Origin: Cryptomeria japonica
Taxonomy: Eukaryota > Streptophyta > Pinopsida > Cupressales > Cupressaceae
DNA length: 64,000 nucleotides
Assembly: GCF_030272615.1 (NCBI RefSeq)
Contig: NC_081406.1
Location: 470,074,400 to 470,138,399 of the forward strand
Direction of reading: 5' to 3'
The position numbers were made by a program, and so were the translations under genes. This document shows, piece after piece, positions 11,097 through 23,552 of this stretch. The notes below the pieces were generated by a model, which saw only the letters and a list, made by a program, of their open reading frames with translations, ran no database searches and was not told the origin of the DNA. The stretch's first letter is position 1. Each line of letters begins with the position of its first letter.

Positions 11097-12360
11097 ATGT
11101 TATCAGAATCTACTATAGAAGGGAGTAATGGCTTACCCCTTGTACATTCACACTTGATTGATTGGGGGCAAGAAGGAAAACCAACACTGGATTGGTTTAA
11201 AAATGATGAAGCAATTGCAGAATTCCTCGGAGTCAGAGAGGGATTTCCACAAGGTGACCACAAAGCAGGGTTTGTTGTAGACCAGGATAGAACAACATAC
11301 TTTGGAGAAGAAAGTACCTCTATAATAGAAGATATAGATCAAACCACCCATAATGGCAAGAGCGAGTTGGGTAACCTTCCTATCGAAAGAGAAAGTTCAA
11401 CATTGCTTATAGAAGAAACTGAAGAAGTAAATATAGCAGAAGGAGAGGTTGTACATAACATCCACCTGGAAAAATCACTAAGCAAAGAAGAAAAATATAG
11501 ATTCATTCATTTTTTCAAGAAATGACCTATCAATTTTGCTTGGTCCTACACAGATATGCTAGGCTTAGACCCTGAATTAGTGTTGCATCATTTACCTTTG
11601 ATACCAGGAGTTAAACCTTACAAGCAAAAATTGAGAAAAATGCATCCAAGTATTGCATTACTAGTTAAAATAGAACTACAAAAGATGTTGGGTGTAGGTT
11701 TCATTCAACCCATTGAATATGCAGAATGGATATCCAACCTGGTACCTATGACTAAGCCCACAGGAGGCATAAGAATCTTTACTAATTTTTGGGATCTAAA
11801 TAAAGCTTGTCCTAAGGATGACTTCTCGCTACCCAATATCGATATGATAGCTGATCTAACAACTGGGAATGAAATGCTATCATTAATGGATGGTTTTTCA
11901 GGATACAACCAGATTAAAATTACACCAGAAGATCAACATAAAATGGCCTTTACCTGCCCATGGGGAACATACTACTAGAATGTGATGCCATTTGGTCTCA
12001 AAAATGCTAGAGTAGCATACCAAAGAGCCATGAAAATGCTATTTCATGACATGATCCACAACATAATGGAAGATTGTGTGAATGACTTAATGGCTAAATC
12101 AAAGACAAGAGAAGGTCACCTTACGGTCCTTGCACAAATATTTGATTGGTTGGAGCAGTATAATGTCAGATTAAACCTAAAGAAGTGTGTGTTTGACGTA
12201 ACAGCAGGTAAACTATTAGGGTTTATTGTGTCCAACAAAGGAATTGAAGTAGACCCTACCAAGGTCAAGGCAATCATAGATATGAAACCTCCATCAACAC
12301 TTAAACAACTAAGAGGGTTACAAGGAAGATTGCAATCCATAAGGAGATTCATAACGTAGT
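11097..12360 (+). pseudogene. pol: gypsy A reverse transcriptase
   Basis: A linker (11097-11525) leads into the RT fold at about 11556-12359. The template-grip blocks are clear: NKACPKDDFSLPNIDMI, SLMDGFSGYNQI and VMPFGLKNA. The catalytic YVDD box reads CVND at 12074-12085, so the copy is catalytically dead. Single stops lie at 11523-11525, near 11977 and at 12357-12359. RT and all following pol domains stay in one frame to about 14690, so decay here is mainly by substitution. Confidence 0.9.
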
Positions 12361-12449
12361 TGGCAGATAAGTGTCACCCCTTCTAGCATTTACTCAGGAA
12401 AGGAGTTACTTTTAAATGGACAGGACAATGCCAAGAAGATTTCCAAGCT

Positions 12450-12900
12450 TTGAAAGATTATCTTCTAAACACACCAGTGTTAGTATCACCTACTCCAGGA
12501 AAACCTTTATTGCTATACATATCAGCAACAAACTCAACTCTAGGAGCTCTGTTGGCACAACATGATGAACAAGGAAAAGAAAGAGCCATTTATTATATAA
12601 GTAGAACTCTAATCGACTATGAGATTAATTATACTCCTATAGAGCGAACATGCTTAGTAGTAATCTTCGCATCTCAAAAGCTCAGACATTACATGCTGAG
12701 TCATAAAGTACAACTCATTGCATGCTTTGATCCACTCAAATACCTATTGAGCAGAGAAACATTGACCGGGCAATTGGCTAAGTGGGTCATGGTCGTGAGT
12801 GAGTTTGATATAGAATACATAGACAGAAAGGCCATCAAAGGACAAATTATAGTAGATCAGTTAGTAGAGGCTCCTTTACAAGACAATCACCCCTTGCTGA
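12450..12900 (+). pseudogene. pol: gypsy A RNase H (first, retroviral-type position)
   Basis: The frame continues from RT. Blocks LLLYISATNSTLGALLAQ, AIYYISRTLIDYE, YTPIERTCLVVIFASQKLRH and GQLAKWVMVVSEFDIEY follow the usual order of a Ty3/gypsy RNase H. The first catalytic Asp appears as Asn (ATNST). It would degrade the RNA strand during reverse transcription. Confidence 0.85.
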
Positions 12901-12939
12901 TAGACTTTCCAGATGAATCATTGTTTACATTGACTACAT

Positions 12940-13372
12940 CTATAATGTGGAAATTATATTTTTATGGGTCATATACAAGTCATGGATCTAGAGCAGGGAT
13001 TCTTTTCATCACCCCTCAAGGGGATTCTATACCTAAGTCATTTAGGATCAATTTCCCATGCACAAACAATATAGCTGAATATGAAGCTCTCATCATAGGG
13101 CTTCATACAACTGTACAGTGGAGAATAAAATAATTATAGGTCTATGGTGATTTGCAATTGATTATAAACTAGGTCAATGATGACTAAAACATGAAAGATG
13201 ACAAAATCATGCCTTATAAGGAAATTGTAGAAGATTACAAGGAGCACTTCAAAAAAATTACTTTCGAACAAATCTCAAGGATACAAAAAAAGGCAGCATA
13301 TGCCATGGCTACCATACGATCTCTTCTGAATATGCCTGCTAATGAAACTCAGTTTGAGTTTATTATAGAATA
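12940..13372 (+). pseudogene. pol: gypsy A second RNase H (archaeal-like aRH) and linker to integrase
   Basis: After the first RNase H comes WKLYFYGSYTSHGSRAGILF and NNIAEYEALIIGLHTTVQW, the signature of the additional archaeal-type RNase H described for Tat-lineage elements. The catalytic Asp of the first block (relatives have FDGS) is Tyr here. Three stops lie at 13131-13188. A helical linker follows to the integrase frame. Confidence 0.8.
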
Positions 13373-13373
13373 A

Positions 13374-14690
13374 TTGATGATATCGGCATATGAGACTCCC
13401 TCAACAGAATATGTATGTGCAATTGTGGGTCCAGAATCCCCATGGTACAATGAGATATATACATATTTACACACTCTATACATCTCACCGGATCTGTCCA
13501 GAAATCAAAAGAAGACTCTTATTCGTCAGGCATCTAGACACACTATTAGAGCAGATACATTGTATAGAAAGGGCTTTGATGGAACTCTTCTCCGATGTCT
13601 TGATAAAAATGAAGCACAACTTGCTCTAAAGGAAGTCCATGATGGAATTTGTGGGGCACATCAAAGTGGTCCACCATTGTCAAATAAATTGTTGAGAACA
13701 GGTTATTGCTGGCCAACTATGGAAAAGGACGCTTATAAATATATGCAGAAATGTAAGCAATGCCAAATGCATGGAGATCTCATTCATGCACCAACACAAG
13801 ATCTTTAACCCATTATGTCACCATGGCAATTTTCACAATGGGGATTAGATCTAGTGGGTAAAATCAATCCTACTTCATCCAATGGGCACAAGTTCATCTT
13901 AACAGCCACTGAGTACTTTACCAAATGGGTTGAGGCAATTCCTCTTACATACACCATTGGAAAGAAAACAAAAAATTTCATGCTCAATTATATTATCTGT
14001 AGATACGAGATTCCAATGTGCTTCGTAACAGATAATGGGCGTCCCTTTAAAAATCAAGAAGTGAAAGAATTGTGTGATAAATTTCAAATATAATAGAGAT
14101 TTGCCATGCCATATTATCCGCAAAGAAATGGACAAGTAGAGGAAACAAATAAAACAATATTGAAAATCCTTAAGAAACTTGTCATTGACACAGGACAAGA
14201 CTGGCATCTCCAGTTAAATCACTCTCTTTGGTCTTACAAAACAGGAGTATGCACCCCTACAGGAGCAACACCATATTCCTTGGTCTATGGTACAAAAGTA
14301 ATACTCCCCATTGAAATAGAAATACCATCTCTAAGAGTCTCCTTACAAAACATCATATCAGAGGAAGACTATTGGGTAGAAAGATTACAAGAGCTAGAAA
14401 CACTTGATGAAAAGAGACAAACAATGTTCAATCATCTGCAAGGTTATCAAAATAGATTGAGACAGAGTTATAATAAATGAGTCCACCCATGAACTTTTGA
14501 AGTGGGAGATCTAGTTCTTAAACAAAACCAAAGGAACCTAGCGGAATGAGAAAAGCCAAGGAAATTTGAACCTAACTAGCTAGGTCCTTTCATCATAACA
14601 AGGGTTATAGGCAATGGAGCATATAATTTGGCTACCATGGAGGGAGATCCACTCTCTGACCCTATGACCAACATGCACCTTAAATGATAT
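13374..14690 (+). pseudogene. pol: gypsy A integrase
   Basis: The zinc-binding part holds EVHDGICGAHQSG and CWPTMEKDAYKYMQKCKQCQ. The catalytic core shows D in WGLDLVGKI, D in VTDNGRPF and E in RNGQVEETNKTI, the DDE triad. The C-terminal part (FEVGDLVLKQNQ, then LGPFIITRVIGNGAYNLATM) is the GPF-type tail without a chromodomain, as in the Tat lineage. Stops lie near 13806, 14091-14096, 14478 and in the tail. Confidence 0.88.
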
Positions 14691-16571
14691 TATACCTAAG
14701 GGCTGGGTTATTTTAGGTTTTACTTTCCGCATTGCATATCATATTATTCAAAGCACTGCATCACATATAGTTTCTTTTCAAATGCATCGCATTCTCAAAG
14801 TTTCTGTATTTTCATATAGAAGCATCAATAAAACAAGGCAACTGTTCAATTTTATCATTCGTTTGCAGTCAAGAGAAACAAGGGTCATCTCCTTTCTTAG
14901 ATATTTGGACATGAAGTCTTTGAGGTTCTAAGGTCATGCATTTTCAATATTACCCTGTGACGACACTTTACTTATGGTTGGGTAGTGATTTCACCATTTG
15001 AGACTTGTTAACCCAAAATCTCTTAATTGCTATATCTCAAACACATTAACAAAATCTCTAATTCATTCTAGACACCTAGTTGATCATATGACTACTAAAA
15101 AATCTAAAATTCTACTTCAGCACCACTGTAATTGTCACACCCAAGTAGGTTTCATTACTTACAAGTCAAGGCAAGAAAATAAAAGAAAAAGAGTTATGCC
15201 AAATTCATCTCAAGGAAAAAGAACAATGATATATAACTGAAATATCACACATGCAAGTGCGACAAAAAAGCTTGACTATGGGAATATGTAAATAACTCTA
15301 TCAGGGCTATGAACACCTACTAGCAATGGAGCAATATTTGAGAAATTACAGTCTATAACCTCGTCAGAGCTCTAAAAGCTTGCTGGCAGCGAGGCTCTAT
15401 TCAAGATGCTTTTGAAGTTAGGATAATCCATGTAGCTAGTCATATAGGATGCTAAGGATCTTTAGTGAACATAAGAGCAGGAATTAACTCATTCAGCACA
15501 CACATGGGCAAAAGAAGATAAAAGTTTTAGGAACCAATGGGGAAGTTTTTCGCATCTCCATTTATAAATCCTAACCACTAAGTGTGTTGAGTTGGATGTT
15601 CCAAAGGACCTTAAAGATCAATTGACCGCTTATCTATGAAATGTTTTGCACCTCCATTTCAATTGGTGTATTACAAAAGGCTAAACAAACATAATCAACC
15701 TTGTTTGAATAGGAAATGCATCTTCATCATGCATATTGCATTAACATAGGTCATGTTAAAAATTCATTGTCTCCACATGCATTCTGCAGATCAACATGTC
15801 ATACAGGTCTGCACACTGGGGGGCATAACTGAAAAAATCCTAAAAATCAAATACGATCCTGAAAAAATCCTAAAAATAAAATACGATCCTGAAAAATTCC
15901 TAAAAATCAAATAAAGTCTTGAAAAAATCCTAAAGGAAAAAAAAAAAAAACTCCAAAAACAATCAAATATCTATCCACATAATCCAAAAACATCAAAAAA
16001 GCTCTTGGAAAAGAACTAAAAATTGAAAATCAATCAAAAAACTTGCAATAAATTGTCTTGCAAGAAACAAATACCCTAGCACATATCCAACAAACGCTTC
16101 ACACGAAGTTAACAAAGGATACGACTATCCAGTCAAACATCTACAATCAACTGATCAAACTGTCTTATCAATCGTATCATATCCATATCAAAGTGATCAT
16201 TATCTTGTCTTAAACAAAAGAGGATACACTCGAAATCAGACAGGTCAATCTTAAACGGGGTCCACAACTTTTTGAGATTAGACATTATCAACCATCACAT
16301 CAAGCAACTGAGAACGAAGGCACAAGGTCAGTATAGCTACTGAATTTTGTCTAGGTCAGTCTTTATCTTTTATCATTTGGTGACAGATTATGTTCCTATG
16401 CTACTCAAGGATGTCAACAAGTGACTAGAGGAGCCATGATGGGCGTTATCTTTTTCTTTGTTTGTTGTTTGTGGTGTGAACCGATGAAGTTCTAGAGAAA
16501 TTTCTCTAGTGGGTGTCTATGATAGGAGCATTCATCTATTGAATGCCACACATACCTTGACCCCTAGTGTA
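14691..16571 (+). other. gypsy A 3' non-coding region before the copia 1 insertion
   Basis: No coding potential is recognised; the 80-codon frame at 14998-15240 has no motif. It holds a G-run ctggggggcataa at 15817-15829, similar to the runs near the real polypurine tract, and the 30 bp repeats that follow it. Confidence 0.5.
15829..15945 (+). repeat. 30 bp tandem repeat, about 3.5 copies
   Basis: The unit ctgaaaaaatcctaaaaatc plus aaatacgatc starts at 15829, 15859, 15889 and 15919 with few changes, the last copy running into an A tract. It begins directly after the G-run at 15817. Confidence 0.9.
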
Positions 16572-16576
16572 TTTCC

Positions 16577-17987
16577 TATTGGAAATGTGCCTTGAATTAA
16601 CTTGACTTGTGTTTGGAATGATTGAAGTAACCTATCCCGATGGAACCCTCTTCTTGTGATTGGTTATCGGGTGAGCAAGTCTGAGATGATCCAACAACTG
16701 TTGCTATACCACGATGGGAAGATGATCAAAAGTTATTCCCCGCAACTTGCTGACAAAGCACGTGCAAAAAGAAGCGAGTTAAAGACCATGCAGATCAAGG
16801 TTGATCCAACGGTGGTCACTAGGTCATGATGGGAAATTGCTCGTTAGAATATCCATCGTGATCTCACGACAAAGAAGGGCTTCATTCCAGGCGGATAGTG
16901 AGGTCATGCTAAGGTGTCAGGGCAGGAACTTTGGAGCCAATCAGGAAGTGACATGTGGCATAAGTGAGCGGCCCAGGTGAGATAAGGGTCATGCAAATTG
17001 AGAAGATCCAATGACAGATCTGGGGAAGATCAATGGTGGAGTTTCATTCTGGGACTATCAGCGGCTGTCATTGTACTGAGGTTGTGAGGTGATCGGAATG
17101 TTATCTCTCGTGATGTGGTAACCAAGTGGTGGGGCCAGGTGGAAAAGCAGCTAAGGCGAGTTAAAGGCTAAGTAGATCGCAGATGATCGGATGACGATCG
17201 CAGAAGATCCGATGGTGGTCACTAGGTCGTATTGGGAAGTTGCTCATTAGACTTTTCATCGCGACCCAGTGACAAGGAAGAACTTCATTCTGGGCGCATA
17301 GTGAGGTCGTGCTAAGGTGGTAGGGCAAAGACCCTGGAGCCAATTAGGGGGTGCCACGTGGTGGAGCATAGAAAGAGATCAAGGAAGATAAGACGATTGG
17401 GATAGCTGTTTGGTTGTCTTGTCGATGACACGATGAGGTCACCTTCGATGACCGGGTTGATATCAGAGATCGAGTTCAAAAGGTAAACACTTGGACACTG
17501 AATATGGTCTTGTCGGTGTATATGAATACGAATTGACTTGACTTCTTGGTGCATGTGGGATATTGTGTTTCTCATGAATGTAGACCGATGCAGGCGATTA
17601 GAATTCAAATCATTGGTACAGTTGCTGAGATGAATAGTTCACAATCTGATATATGAAGCCATTGGATAACTATGGTAAAGAGGGAACTGATAGCATGATT
17701 CGATTGTTGTGACCAGTTTGTTAGAATCTGAGAACGATTGCCTATAGTTCTAGACTGAAATTTTATTGTAAATTCATTTACTGGAAATAAAGTGTTGAAC
17801 TATTGGTGGTGGGTTTTTTCCCGAAAGGGTTTTCCCACGTAATTCTTGGTGTTTTGTCTCTGTGTGATTCTGTCCATTTTTGTCTATGTTATTCTTAACA
17901 TTCTGTAAAATTTTAAACTTAATTCTTGTATGATTTCCTCTATTAATTGACATTAGGAAGGCATTTCCACACTTTGCTTTCCTTACA
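16577..17987 (+). repeat. copia 1 5' LTR (1411 bp)
   Basis: It matches 22136-23547 throughout with many transitions. Both copies start TATTGG instead of the usual TGTTGG, so the change predates this insertion or arose in its parent. Confidence 0.93.
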
Positions 17988-17989
17988 AG

Positions 17990-18001
17990 TGGTATTAGAG
18001 C
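17990..18001 (+). other. copia 1 primer-binding site
   Basis: TGGTATTAGAGC follows the LTR end by two bases. It is the initiator-methionine tRNA site TGGTATCAGAGC with one C to T change. Confidence 0.85.
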
Positions 18002-18075
18002 TTGGCCCGTTTTGTTATCCTTGTTGGGTAGGGTTAGTTTTTTGGAGTGTCTACTTGTTTGTTTTACAGGTTAAG

Positions 18076-18860
18076 ATGGCGAGCACCTCAAGGTGCATAG
18101 ACATGGAGAAATTTAATGGTTCCAGTTTTGAACTATGGAAACTCAAGATGGAAGACTTGTTGGTCGACCGAGACCTTTGGATTGCTATGTCTGCACAGAA
18201 ACCTACAGGCATGAAGCAAGAGGATTGGGAATTAGCTGACCGGAAGGCAAGGGGTCTAATAAGGCTATGTCTTGTTGATTATGTTCTGTTAAACATCCAT
18301 GAAGAGAAAATTGCACATCTTCTCTGGAATAAGTTGGGAAATATTTATCAAGGCAAGTCCTTGCTGAATAAACTTTTCTTGAGGAAGAAGTTGTATTCTT
18401 TGAAGATGGATGCAAGAACACCATTGGCAGACCACTTGAATGCATTCAACATGGTTCTTGCAAAGTTAACTTCTGTTGGCGTGTCCATTCAGGAAGAAGA
18501 ACATTGCATGCTACTATTATGTTCATTGCTTGACTCTTGGGATCACTTAGTGATGGCTATCGGTAGTACTACAACACAGTTCAAGATGGATACTGTGGTT
18601 AATACTCTTTTGTTAGAAGAAATGAGAAATAAGTCTTTTGAGATGACAAAAGATGCACTCTTTGTCTGAGGCACTCTGAAGGACAAAGACAAGAAGAAAG
18701 GAAAGAAGTCCAAGTCCAAGTCTCAAGAGAGATCAAAATCTCCAAGCAAGAAGTCAAAGGTGAAGTGTTGGAACTGTGGGTAGAAAGGGCATATCCGAAA
18801 TGATTGCAAGGAGGAGGAGAAGAAGAAGAAGTATTATGACATTGAATCTTCTTAGAGTGA
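18076..18860 (+). pseudogene. gag: copia 1 gag
   Basis: The likely start is ATG 18076, since the product then begins MASTSRCIDMEKFNGSSFEL, a usual copia gag start. The UBN2-like gag core (LWKLKMEDLLVDRDLW and later SVGVSIQEEEHCMLLLCSL) runs to a TGA at 18667. Beyond it the same frame continues through a Lys/Ser-rich basic part into a zinc knuckle CWNCG*KGHIRNDC near 18767, broken by TAG. Confidence 0.9.
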
Positions 18861-19160
18861 TGTAGATGCATTTATAGCAGCCCTGGCAGTGCCTACCTCA
18901 TATGAAACCTGGTTAGTAGATTCTGGCGCATCTTTTCACATGACCTCCCACAAGAAGTGGTTATCGAAGTATAAACTATATGCTGGTGGAAAGATATACT
19001 TGGCTAGTGATTCTACATTGGATATTGTAGGGAGAGGCAGAATTAAAATTCAATTTCCAGATGGTAGAGTGAAGGGGATCAATGGAGTTATTCATATACC
19101 AGGTATGGCAAGAAACCTTCTCTCTATAAGTAAACTTAATGATGTTGGAGTATGAGTTAC
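18861..19160 (+). pseudogene. pro: copia 1 aspartic protease
   Basis: In the same frame as gag, WLVDSGASFHMTSHKKW holds the DSG catalytic loop, followed by the usual GRGRIKIQFPDGR and HIPGMARNLLSISKL blocks. A TGA at 19153-19155 interrupts the end. Confidence 0.88.
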
Positions 19161-20250
19161 ATTTGTATCTGGTGGTTGCAAGATGACTAGGGGTTCCATT
19201 GTATTGGCAAAGGGTGATCGCATTGGTACACTGTATAAGTTAAATGCTGAACCTATATGTTGTAATGTAACCTCTGAAAAGTCATTTAAGACAACTGTAA
19301 TGATGCATAATGCTAATTTATTAGAAGCTAAACTTCCTACTGAGAAAACAATGATCTAGCATAATAGGTTAGGCCACATAGGTGAAAAAGGTTTAAAATT
19401 TTTGAAGAATAAGAATGTGGTTGAAGGTTTGGATGATTGTAGTTTTGAGTTCGATTTCTGCGAACACTGCATATATGGAAAACATAACCGTGTTCAATTT
19501 TATTCCAGTTCTCATAAGTCTTCTGACATTATGGATTATGTTCACTCTGATGTGTTTGGTCCAATGGATATTCCTTCTTTGTCTAATTCTAAGTACTATG
19601 TATCTTTTGTAGATGATTATTCAAGAAGGGTGTTTGTGTAATTTCTTAAAAGTAAATCAGAAGTGTTCAGTTGGTTTAAGGATTTTAAGAACCCTGTAGA
19701 AAACCAGACTAGGAGAAGGATTAAATGTTTAAGAATAGACAATGGTGGTGAATACTATAATGCATATTTCGACAAGTACTGTGTTGATCATGGAATTAAG
19801 AGACATAAGACTATACCTTACACTTCACAACAAAATGGAGTTGCTTAAAGGTTGAATTGGTCTCTAATGGAGAAAGCAAGAAGCATGTTGAGTGGAGTTG
19901 GACTGGAATAAAAATTCTAGGTTGAAGCAGTTGCTACAACATGTTACCTACTGAATTGTTCTCCTACTTCAGCATTGATTGACAAAACACCTACGGAAGC
20001 ATGGTCTGGTAAGAAACCTTCTTTAAGGCACCTTTGTATTTTTGGTGTAGAGGCATATGCTCATGTGCCTGATATTAATAGATCTAAGTTGGATAACAAA
20101 GTTGTGAAATGTATCTTCATTGGCTATGGAGTTGGTGTGAAAGGATTTAAACTTTGGAATCCAGTGACTGGTAAGGTTATGTACAAAAGAAGTGTGATTT
20201 TTCATGAGCTGAAACCTATGTCACTAGATCACAACATAAGAAAGCAAGGA
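19161..20250 (+). pseudogene. pol: copia 1 integrase
   Basis: The zinc-binding part (HNRLGHIGEKG, FCEHCIYGKHNRVQF) leads into the catalytic core: D in DYVHSDVFGP, D in CLRIDNGGEYYN, and QQNGVA just before a stop where the catalytic Glu belongs. The tail KCIFIGYGVGVKGFKLWNP is the usual copia integrase C-terminal block. Several stops (near 19357, 19639, 19846, 19908 and 19917) share one frame. Confidence 0.9.
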
Positions 20251-21300
20251 GAATCTGAGGTTGCAATTCCTCCCGCTAAGGAAGAATCTCTAGAGATACT
20301 TGAAGGTGAGGAGAGTTCGAGCAGTTCAAGTAGTTCTGAAGAAGAACATGATGATGAGCCTCATGTTGAACCTCAAGAAGCCTCAACACTAGAGTTGAGA
20401 AGATCTACTCGAGAGAGATGGAAACCTGATAGGTATACACCTAATAAGTACAGTCACTCTATGTTGAATGTTAATTATGCTTATTCTTTACTTGCAGATA
20501 CTGATGAGCCTAGGACTGTCATAGAAGCTATTAAGATGCCTGATTTAGATTCCTGGTTGGAAGCCATGAATGATAAAATGTCATCATTGGATAAAAATGG
20601 AACTTGGAATTTGGTGCCATTGCCTAAAGGTAGAAAGTTTGTAGGCTGCAAGTGGGTATTCAAAAAGAAGTATGGTCCAGATGGAAACATTGACAAGTAC
20701 AAAGCAATATTGGTTGCAAAGGGGTATTCTTAAAAGGAAGGTATTGACTATGGAGAGATCTTTTCTCCTATGGTTAAGTTGACATCTATAAGATTTCTCT
20801 TGTCACTTGTAGCAGCATATGATTGGGAGATTAAGAAGATGGAAGTGAAGACAACATTTCTTCATGATGATCTTGAAGAAGAGATTTATATGTCTTAGTC
20901 TAAGCATTTTATGGAAAAAGGTAAAGAACATTTGGTATGTAGACTCAAGAAGTCTTTGTATGGTTTGAAACAGTCTTCCAGAATGTGGTATCAAAAGTAT
21001 GATACTTTTGTTTTGTCCTTGGGATTTGTGAGATCAAAAGCTGATCATTGTGTTTACTACAAAACTGAAGGTGATAGGATTATTATCATAGCTTTGTATG
21101 TAGATGACATGTTGTTCATAGGAAATACAAAAGGTATGATCTTAGATTTAAAATCTCAGTTATCTATAAAATTTGAAATGTAGGACTTAGGAGCAGCAAA
21201 TTACATTCTGTGAATGGAGATCAAAAGGAATAGATCTAGGAGAAAAATTTGGCTCAGCCAAAGAAAGTATATAACCAATTTTCTTGATAGGTTTCATATG
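20251..21300 (+). pseudogene. pol: copia 1 reverse transcriptase
   Basis: After a Ser/Glu-rich linker, RT begins with DSWLEAMNDKMSSLDKNGTW and GCKWVFKKKYGPDGNIDKYK. The blocks CRLKKSLYGLKQSSRMWYQK and IIIIALYVDDMLFIGN follow, with the catalytic YVDD intact. Stops lie at 20731, 20897, 21181 and 21211. The frame is never shifted. Confidence 0.92.
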
Positions 21301-22070
21301 TCTGACTGTAAAACATAGGTTGTTCCCATCTTGCAGGGAACTAAGTTAACTATGCATGACAGTCTGAAATCTCCTAAAGAGATTGCTGATATGAAGAAGA
21401 TCCCTTATGCAAGTGCTATTGGCAACTTAATGTATGCTATGGTCTATACAAGATGAGACATTTCCCAACCAGTGGGAGTACTTAGTAGGTTAATGTCGAA
21501 TCTAGGAAGGCCACATTGGGATGCTGTAAAGAGGGTGTTTAGATATTTGAAGGGAACTTCAGATTTCACTTTGTGCTATCATGGTCATTCTAATGATTCA
21601 AGGAAAAATCTTAGTGTATGTGGTTTTGTGGATTCTGATTGGGCAGGAGACATAGACAGAAAAAGATCCACCAATGGCTATGTTTATGTCATGAATGGTG
21701 GAGAAATTAGTTGGATGAGCAAGCGGTAATCTGTAGTCGCTTTGTCCAATACAGAGGCAAAATTCATGGCGGCCACACATGTTTGTAAAGAAGTTGTCTG
21801 GCTTAGGCGTTTGAGTTCAGATATTGGTTTTGATGCAAGGCAGGTTGAAATTTTGAGTGATAGTTAGAGTGCCATATGTTTGGCGAAGAATCCTACTTTC
21901 TATGCCAGATCGAAGTATATTGATATTCAGTATCACTTTGTTCGTGACATGCTGGAAGATGGAAAAGTTTATCTTAACAAGGTAGACACTCTGGAAAATG
22001 TTGCAGACACATTGATAAAACTTGTGAGCACTCACAAGTTCAGGTGGTTTCTAATTCTATGGGTCTTGAT
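21301..22070 (+). pseudogene. pol: copia 1 RNase H
   Basis: Blocks WDAVKRVFRYLKGTSDFTLC, GFVDSDWAGDIDRKRSTNGY, EISWMSKR*SVVALSNTEAK and the EILSDS*SAICLAKNPTF region give the standard copia RNase H with its catalytic acidic residues. Stops are at 21318, 21456, 21727 and 21868. The frame runs into the terminal VADTLIKLVSTHKF, then the 3' untranslated part and the polypurine tract. Confidence 0.92.
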
Positions 22071-22122
22071 CCCATGTTTCTCAATAACGTTTGGACTGGT
22101 AATCGGTTCAGTGAATTCCTTG

Positions 22123-22135
22123 TCAAGTGGGAGTT
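22123..22135 (+). other. copia 1 polypurine tract
   Basis: Tcaagtgggagttt lies immediately before the 3' LTR; CAAGTGGGAG is the common copia form. Confidence 0.8.
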
Positions 22136-23547
22136 TATTGGAAATGTGCCTCAAATTAGCTTGACTTGTTTTTAGATTGATCGGAGTAACCTATCCCGAT
22201 GGAACCCTCTTCTTGTGATTGGCTATTGGGTGAGCAAGTCTGAGATGATCCAACGACTATTGCTATACCGCGATGGGAAGATGATCGAAAGTTATTCCCC
22301 GTAGCTTGGCGACAAAGCATGTGCAAAAAGAAGCAAGTTAAAGACCGTGCAGATCAAGCTTGATCCAATGGTGGTCGATAGATCGCGATGGGAAACTACT
22401 CGTTAGAATATCCATCGTGACCCCATGATAAAGAAGGGCTTCATTCCGAGTAGATAGTGAGGCCATGCTAAGGTGGCAGGACAGGAACTCTGGATCCAAT
22501 CAGGAAGTGACACGTGGTAGAAGCGAGCAGCCCAGGTGAGATAAGGATCGTGCAAATCGAGAAGATCCAATGGCAGATCTGAGGAAGATCAATGGTGGAG
22601 TTTCATTTTGAGACTATTGGCGGTTGTCGCTATACTAAGGTTGTGAGGTGCCTAGAATGTTATCTCTTGCGACATGGCGACCAAGTGGTGGGACTAGGCA
22701 AAAGAGAGGCTAATGCGAGTTAAAGGCTGAGTAGATCGCAGATGATCAGACGACGATCACAGAAGATCCAATGGTGGTCGCTAGGTCACGATGGGAAGTT
22801 GCTTGTTAGACTTTTCATCGTGACCCAGCGACAAGGAAGAAATTCATTCCAGGAAGTTAGTGAGGCTTTCCTAAGGTGGCAGGGTAGGGACCCTAGAGCC
22901 AATCAGGGGGTGCCATGTGGCAAAGCACAGAAAGAGATCAAGGAAGATCGGACAATTGAGATAGCTATTTGGTTGTCTTACCGATGACCCAATGAGGTCG
23001 CCTTTGGCGACCGGGTTGATATCGGAGATCGAGTTCGAAAGGTAAACACTTGGACCTTGAAGATGGTCTTGTCGGTGTATATGAATACGAACCAACTTGA
23101 CTTCCTGGTCCATGTGGGATATTGTGTTTCTCATGAATGTAGACCGATGTAGACAGTTAGACTTCAAACCATTGCTACAGTTGCTCAGATGAATGGTCGA
23201 CAATCTGATATATGAAGCCATTGGATAACTATGGTAAAGAGGGAACTGATAGCATGAGTCAATTATTGTGACCAGTTTGTTAGAATTGGAGAACGAATGC
23301 CTGTAGTTGTAGACTAAAACTTTATTATAAATTCATTTACTAGAAATAAAGTGTCAAACTATTGGTGATGGGTTTTTTCCTAAAAGGGTTTTCCCATGTA
23401 ATTCTTGGTGTTCTGTCTCTATGTGATTCTATCCGTTTTTGTCTATGTTATTCTTAACATTCTGTAAAAGTTTTAAACTGCATTCTTGTATGATTTCCCC
23501 TGTTAATTGACATTAGGAAGGCATTTCCGCACTTTGCTTTCCTTACA
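22136..23547 (+). repeat. copia 1 3' LTR (1412 bp)
   Basis: Partner of 16577-17987, followed directly by the target repeat tttcc. Confidence 0.93.
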
Positions 23548-23552
23548 TTTCC

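Larger units (their letters stand above)
16577..23547 (+). mobile_element. copia 1: Ty1/copia element (Tork-like) nested in gypsy A
   Basis: LTRs at 16577-17987 and 22136-23547 begin tattggaaatgtgcct and end tttgctttccttaca. Perfect 5-base target repeats tttcc flank it (16572-16576 and 23548-23552). The primer-binding site, polyprotein and polypurine tract are in the normal order, and the order protease, integrase, RT, RNase H is that of copia. The total is 6971 bp. It inserted into the non-coding 3' part of gypsy A. The lineage call is tentative. Confidence 0.95.

Noticed and set aside
17161-17608. minus-strand ORFs in the copia 1 LTR, with a similar one at 22871-23221
   Set aside because: Both are LTR copies of the same stretch; similarity follows from LTR identity.
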